Below are positions 61,640-64,000 of a DNA stretch of 64,000 nucleotides, in pieces. The translations under genes and the position numbers were made by a program. Source of the DNA: Bradyrhizobium arachidis (lineage in GTDB: Bacteria > Pseudomonadota > Alphaproteobacteria > Rhizobiales > Xanthobacteraceae); contig NZ_CP030050.1 in the NCBI RefSeq assembly GCF_015291705.1, positions 4,588,001 to 4,652,000 on the forward strand, written 5' to 3'. Under the pieces are notes generated by a model. That model saw nothing but the letters and a program-made list of their open reading frames with translations. It did no database searches and was not told where the DNA came from. Position 1 is the first letter of the stretch. Each line of letters begins with the position of its first letter.

Positions 61640-61766
61640 GTGTCCCGGACGCGCGTAGCGCGAGCCGGGACCCAGAAAGCGACACGGTACCCCGTTGAGA
61701 GATGGGCCCGGGCTCTGCAGCACACGACGCCGCGAAAGGCGGCGCACTGCGCTGCGTCCGGGGCAC
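61640..61766. repeat. Palindromic spacer element, GTGTCCCGGACGC type
   Basis: Outer GTGTCCCGGACGC and GCGTCCGGGGCAC, with inner hairpins GCGCG-TAG-CGCG and GCCGC-GAAA-GGCGGC. It fills the spacer between the Cys-rich gene and the 3' end of alr. Confidence 0.8.
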
Positions 61767-61779
61767 GAGCGCGCGTTTG

Positions 61780-63063
61780 TTAGCTCGGCAGTGGCGGCGG
61801 ACTTGTCGGCTGCTCGATCGGCGGCGCCGAGGGCGGCTGCTCGGTCGTCGGCGCGGGCTCGGGCTTTGTCAGCGGCTCCACCACGTTGCCGCCCTTGTAG
61901 ACGCGGGCATAGCGGTGGCCGAGGCTGGTCAGCACCTCATAACCGATCGTGCCGAAATGATGCGCGAGTTCGTCGACGGTGATGCCTTCGCCGAGCAGCG
62001 TCACCATGTGGCCGCGCCGCGCCGCGTTCGGCGGCAGATCGGTGATGTCGATCGCGATCAGGTCCATGGAGACGCGGCCCGCGACCGGGCAGCGCTTGCC
62101 CGCCACGATCACCTCGGCGCCCCGGGTGCCGTCATTGGAGCTAGCGGCGCGGAAATAACCGTCGGCATAACCGACCGCGACGATCGCCAGTTTCGTCGGC
62201 CGCCGCGCGGTCCAGGTGCCGCCATAGCCGACGCTGTCGCCGCGCTCGACATTGCGGACCTGCACGATGCGCGCCTTGAGATCCACGACCGGCTGCATCG
62301 GATTGTCGGCCTCCGGCGTCGGATTGACGCCGTAGAGCGCCGCGCCCGGCCGCACCATGTCGAACTGGAAGGGAGCGCCGAGGAAGATGCCGGAGGAATT
62401 GGCGAGCGCCGCCGGCACGCCGGAGAATTCGCTGGCGATGCCGCGGAAGGCCGCGAGCTGTTTTGCGTTGACCGGGCTGTTGAGCTGCTCGGCCGAGACC
62501 AGATGACTCATCACCAGCGTGATGCCGTGGTCGCCGGCATTGATGCGGGGGATGATGGCCTGCGCTTCTGACAGCGTCAGTCCGAGCCGGTTCATCCCGG
62601 TGTCGAAGTGAACAGCGACGCCGCCGCTCCAGCCGGTGCGGCGGCAGAACACGTCCCATTCGGCGAGCTCGTTGAGATCGCCGATGACAGGCCGGCAGTT
62701 GATGTTGGCGTAGTGCTCGCCGGTGTTCTGGAAGTAGCCGCCGAGCACGTAGAGCGCGGCCTCCGGCACGGCTTCCCGCACCTTGCGCGCTTCCTCGATG
62801 GTGGCGACGAAGAAGGTCTTGCAGCCGGCCTTGCTCAGGGCGCGCGCAACCTGTTCGGCGCCGCAGCCATAGGCGTCGGCCTTGATCACCGCCGAGCATT
62901 CGGCCGGCACCGCCGTCTTCTCGAGCTTGCGCCAATTGGCAATGATCGCGTCGAGATCGACGGTGAGCACGCCGCCATAGGCTGCGAGCGCGGCAGCCTG
63001 GTTGGCCTCCGCGGAGAGAAGGCCTGATTGCGGGATCATTTTCGGGTCGGACGCCATTGTCAT
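61780..63063 (-). CDS. alr: Alanine racemase with a Pro-rich tail
   Basis: A 427-residue PLP enzyme. The Schiff-base Lys is in VIKADAYGCG and the partner Tyr in VGYGGTWTARRPT. It makes D-alanine for peptidoglycan. The last ~35 residues (LTKPEPAPTTEQPPSAPPIE and onward) are Pro/Thr-rich and beyond the usual end of the family (about 360-390). It follows dnaB on the minus strand, 40 bp apart. An ATG two codons downstream is an alternative start. Confidence 0.92.
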   Translation of the reverse strand: MTMASDPKMIPQSGLLSAEANQAAALAAYGGVLTVDLDAIIANWRKLEKTAVPAECSAVIKADAYGCGAEQVARALSKAGCKTFFVATIEEARKVREAVPEAALYVLGGYFQNTGEHYANINCRPVIGDLNELAEWDVFCRRTGWSGGVAVHFDTGMNRLGLTLSEAQAIIPRINAGDHGITLVMSHLVSAEQLNSPVNAKQLAAFRGIASEFSGVPAALANSSGIFLGAPFQFDMVRPGAALYGVNPTPEADNPMQPVVDLKARIVQVRNVERGDSVGYGGTWTARRPTKLAIVAVGYADGYFRAASSNDGTRGAEVIVAGKRCPVAGRVSMDLIAIDITDLPPNAARRGHMVTLLGEGITVDELAHHFGTIGYEVLTSLGHRYARVYKGGNVVEPLTKPEPAPTTEQPPSAPPIEQPTSPPPLPS

Positions 63064-63103
63064 GGCGCCGTTTTACGCAAGAGGCAGGTCCGGTTCAAGG
63101 AAC

Positions 63104-64000
63104 TCAGTAGTCGTTGCCGCCGCGAGCCGGCAGCTGACTGTCAGGCGCGAGGTCGCCGAACCGCGTGACCGAGGCTTCGAACGCCAAATCGACGGTGCCT
63201 GTCGGGCCGTGGCGCTGCTTGCCGATGATGACCTCGGCTTTTCCGTGCGCAAGACTCATGTCTAGCTGCCACTTCTCATGCTCAGGCGTGCCTGGGCGGG
63301 GCTCCTTCATCGCGAGGTAATATTCCTCGCGATAAACGAACAGGACGACGTCGGCGTCCTGCTCGATTGATCCGGATTCACGCAAGTCGGAGAGCTGCGG
63401 CCGCTTGTCGTCGCGGGATTCGACCTGGCGCGAGAGCTGGGACAGCGCGATCACGGGAACGTTGAGCTCCTTGGCCAGCGCCTTGAGGCTGGTCGTGATC
63501 TCCGTGATTTCCTGCACGCGGCTGTCGCTGGCGCGCTTGCCCGAGCCCGAGAGCAGCTGGATGTAGTCGATCACGAGCAGATCGAGGCCCTTCTGGCGCT
63601 TCAGCCGGCGCGCGCGTGCCATCAACTGCGCGATCGACAGGCCGCCGGTCGCGTCGACATAGAACGGCAGCGATTGCAGCTCGATCGAGACCTCCCGGAT
63701 CTTGTCGAAATCGGCTTCCGAGATGCCGCCGCGGCGGATGTGGGAGGAGGGAACGCCGGTGCGCTCGGCCACGATACGCGTGGCGAGCTGGTCGGCCGAC
63801 ATTTCGCAGGAGAAGAAGCCGATGACGCCGCCATTGGCGGCCTTCGTGGTGCCGTCGGCCTGGAGTTCCGGGACGTAGGCTCGTGCGACATTGTAGGCAA
63901 TGTTGGTCGCCAGCGAGGTCTTGCCCATGCCGGGACGGCCCGCGACGATGATGAGGTCGGAGTGCTGCAGGCCGCCCATCTTGGTGTCGAGGTCGCGCAT
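63104..64000 (-). CDS. dnaB: Replicative DNA helicase DnaB, C-terminal part
   Basis: 298 residues of the RecA-like helicase domain; the N-terminal domain and start lie beyond the window. Walker A is AGRPGMGKTS, Walker B LLVIDYIQLL, and the DnaB signature LSQLSRQVESRDDKRPQLSDLRESG (in part) is intact. A short insert of about 17 residues (VPELQADGTTKAANGG) follows Walker A, frequent in alphaproteobacterial DnaB. It unwinds DNA ahead of the replisome. Confidence 0.95.
   Translation of the reverse strand: MRDLDTKMGGLQHSDLIIVAGRPGMGKTSLATNIAYNVARAYVPELQADGTTKAANGGVIGFFSCEMSADQLATRIVAERTGVPSSHIRRGGISEADFDKIREVSIELQSLPFYVDATGGLSIAQLMARARRLKRQKGLDLLVIDYIQLLSGSGKRASDSRVQEITEITTSLKALAKELNVPVIALSQLSRQVESRDDKRPQLSDLRESGSIEQDADVVLFVYREEYYLAMKEPRPGTPEHEKWQLDMSLAHGKAEVIIGKQRHGPTGTVDLAFEASVTRFGDLAPDSQLPARGGNDY

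Noticed and set aside
1..64000. tRNA, rRNA, CRISPR array, integrase, transposase or attachment site
   Set aside because: None was recognised in either strand. The palindromes lack the regular spacing of CRISPR repeats and no transposase gene is near them.

Overview
The window is high-GC chromosomal DNA from an alphaproteobacterium, most likely Bradyrhizobium or a close relative in the Nitrobacteraceae. The reasons are the protein sequences (Der, RadA, PurF, DnaB and LivK-type proteins of rhizobial character), the Pit/DUF47 pair, and several families of short palindromic spacer repeats that I recognise from Bradyrhizobium-type genomes. No rRNA, tRNA, CRISPR array, prophage, transposase or integrase was seen. 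The species call is inference.

Layout. 1-1 kb: start of an organic hydroperoxide reductase gene (ohr) and its divergent one-Cys repressor ohrR, with two operator copies between them, then a 49-codon ORF. 1-8.4 kb: a tightly overlapping five-gene minus-strand operon coding for a SWIM zinc-finger protein, a DUF5691 protein, a MoxR-type AAA+ ATPase, a DUF5682 protein and a von Willebrand A protein. This is the least understood and most system-like block. 8.5-12.9 kb: small enzymes and regulators (MmcQ/YjbR, CMD family, PadR plus methyltransferase, tautomerase, SDR, LysR). 12.9-13.7 kb: non-coding repeat-like DNA. 13.7-24.7 kb: an acetolactate synthase-like enzyme, a ClC chloride channel with CBS domains, a GNAT, a serine hydrolase, DUF429, GST, a TetR-TauE/SafE pair, CsaA and an ArsC-like protein. 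24.9-29.7 kb: a complete branched-chain-type amino acid ABC transporter (livGFKHM). 29.9-31.6 kb: DUF47 and Pit phosphate transporter behind a Pho-box-like sequence. 31.6-32 kb: a guanidinium exporter (sugE/gdx) under a guanidine-II riboswitch. 32-41 kb: prfC, NnrU, an acyl-CoA ligase, and a yfgM-like/lipoprotein/der/MFS run.

41-48.4 kb: an orphan LivK paralogue, an NHL-repeat protein, an SDR, purF, cvpA and radA on the minus strand. 48.5-51.8 kb: a periplasmic sugar-binding-type protein translationally coupled to a membrane GGDEF-EAL protein, resembling a LuxP/LuxQ-style sensory pair. 51.8-58.6 kb: a nine-gene minus-strand catabolic cluster (GntR regulator, 3-hydroxyisobutyrate-dehydrogenase-family enzyme, polar-amino-acid-type ABC transporter, RpiB, RbsK, TauE/SafE) with a palindromic operator in front. 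58.8-64 kb: small proteins, a GFA-family gene broken by one in-frame amber codon, a secreted SGNH-like protein, exonuclease III, a Cys-rich secreted peptide, alanine racemase and the 3' part of dnaB, which runs off the window.

At least six families of imperfect palindromes sit in spacers. Several begin exactly at, or contain, the stop codon of the upstream gene, and three copies of one family sit inside apparent operons.
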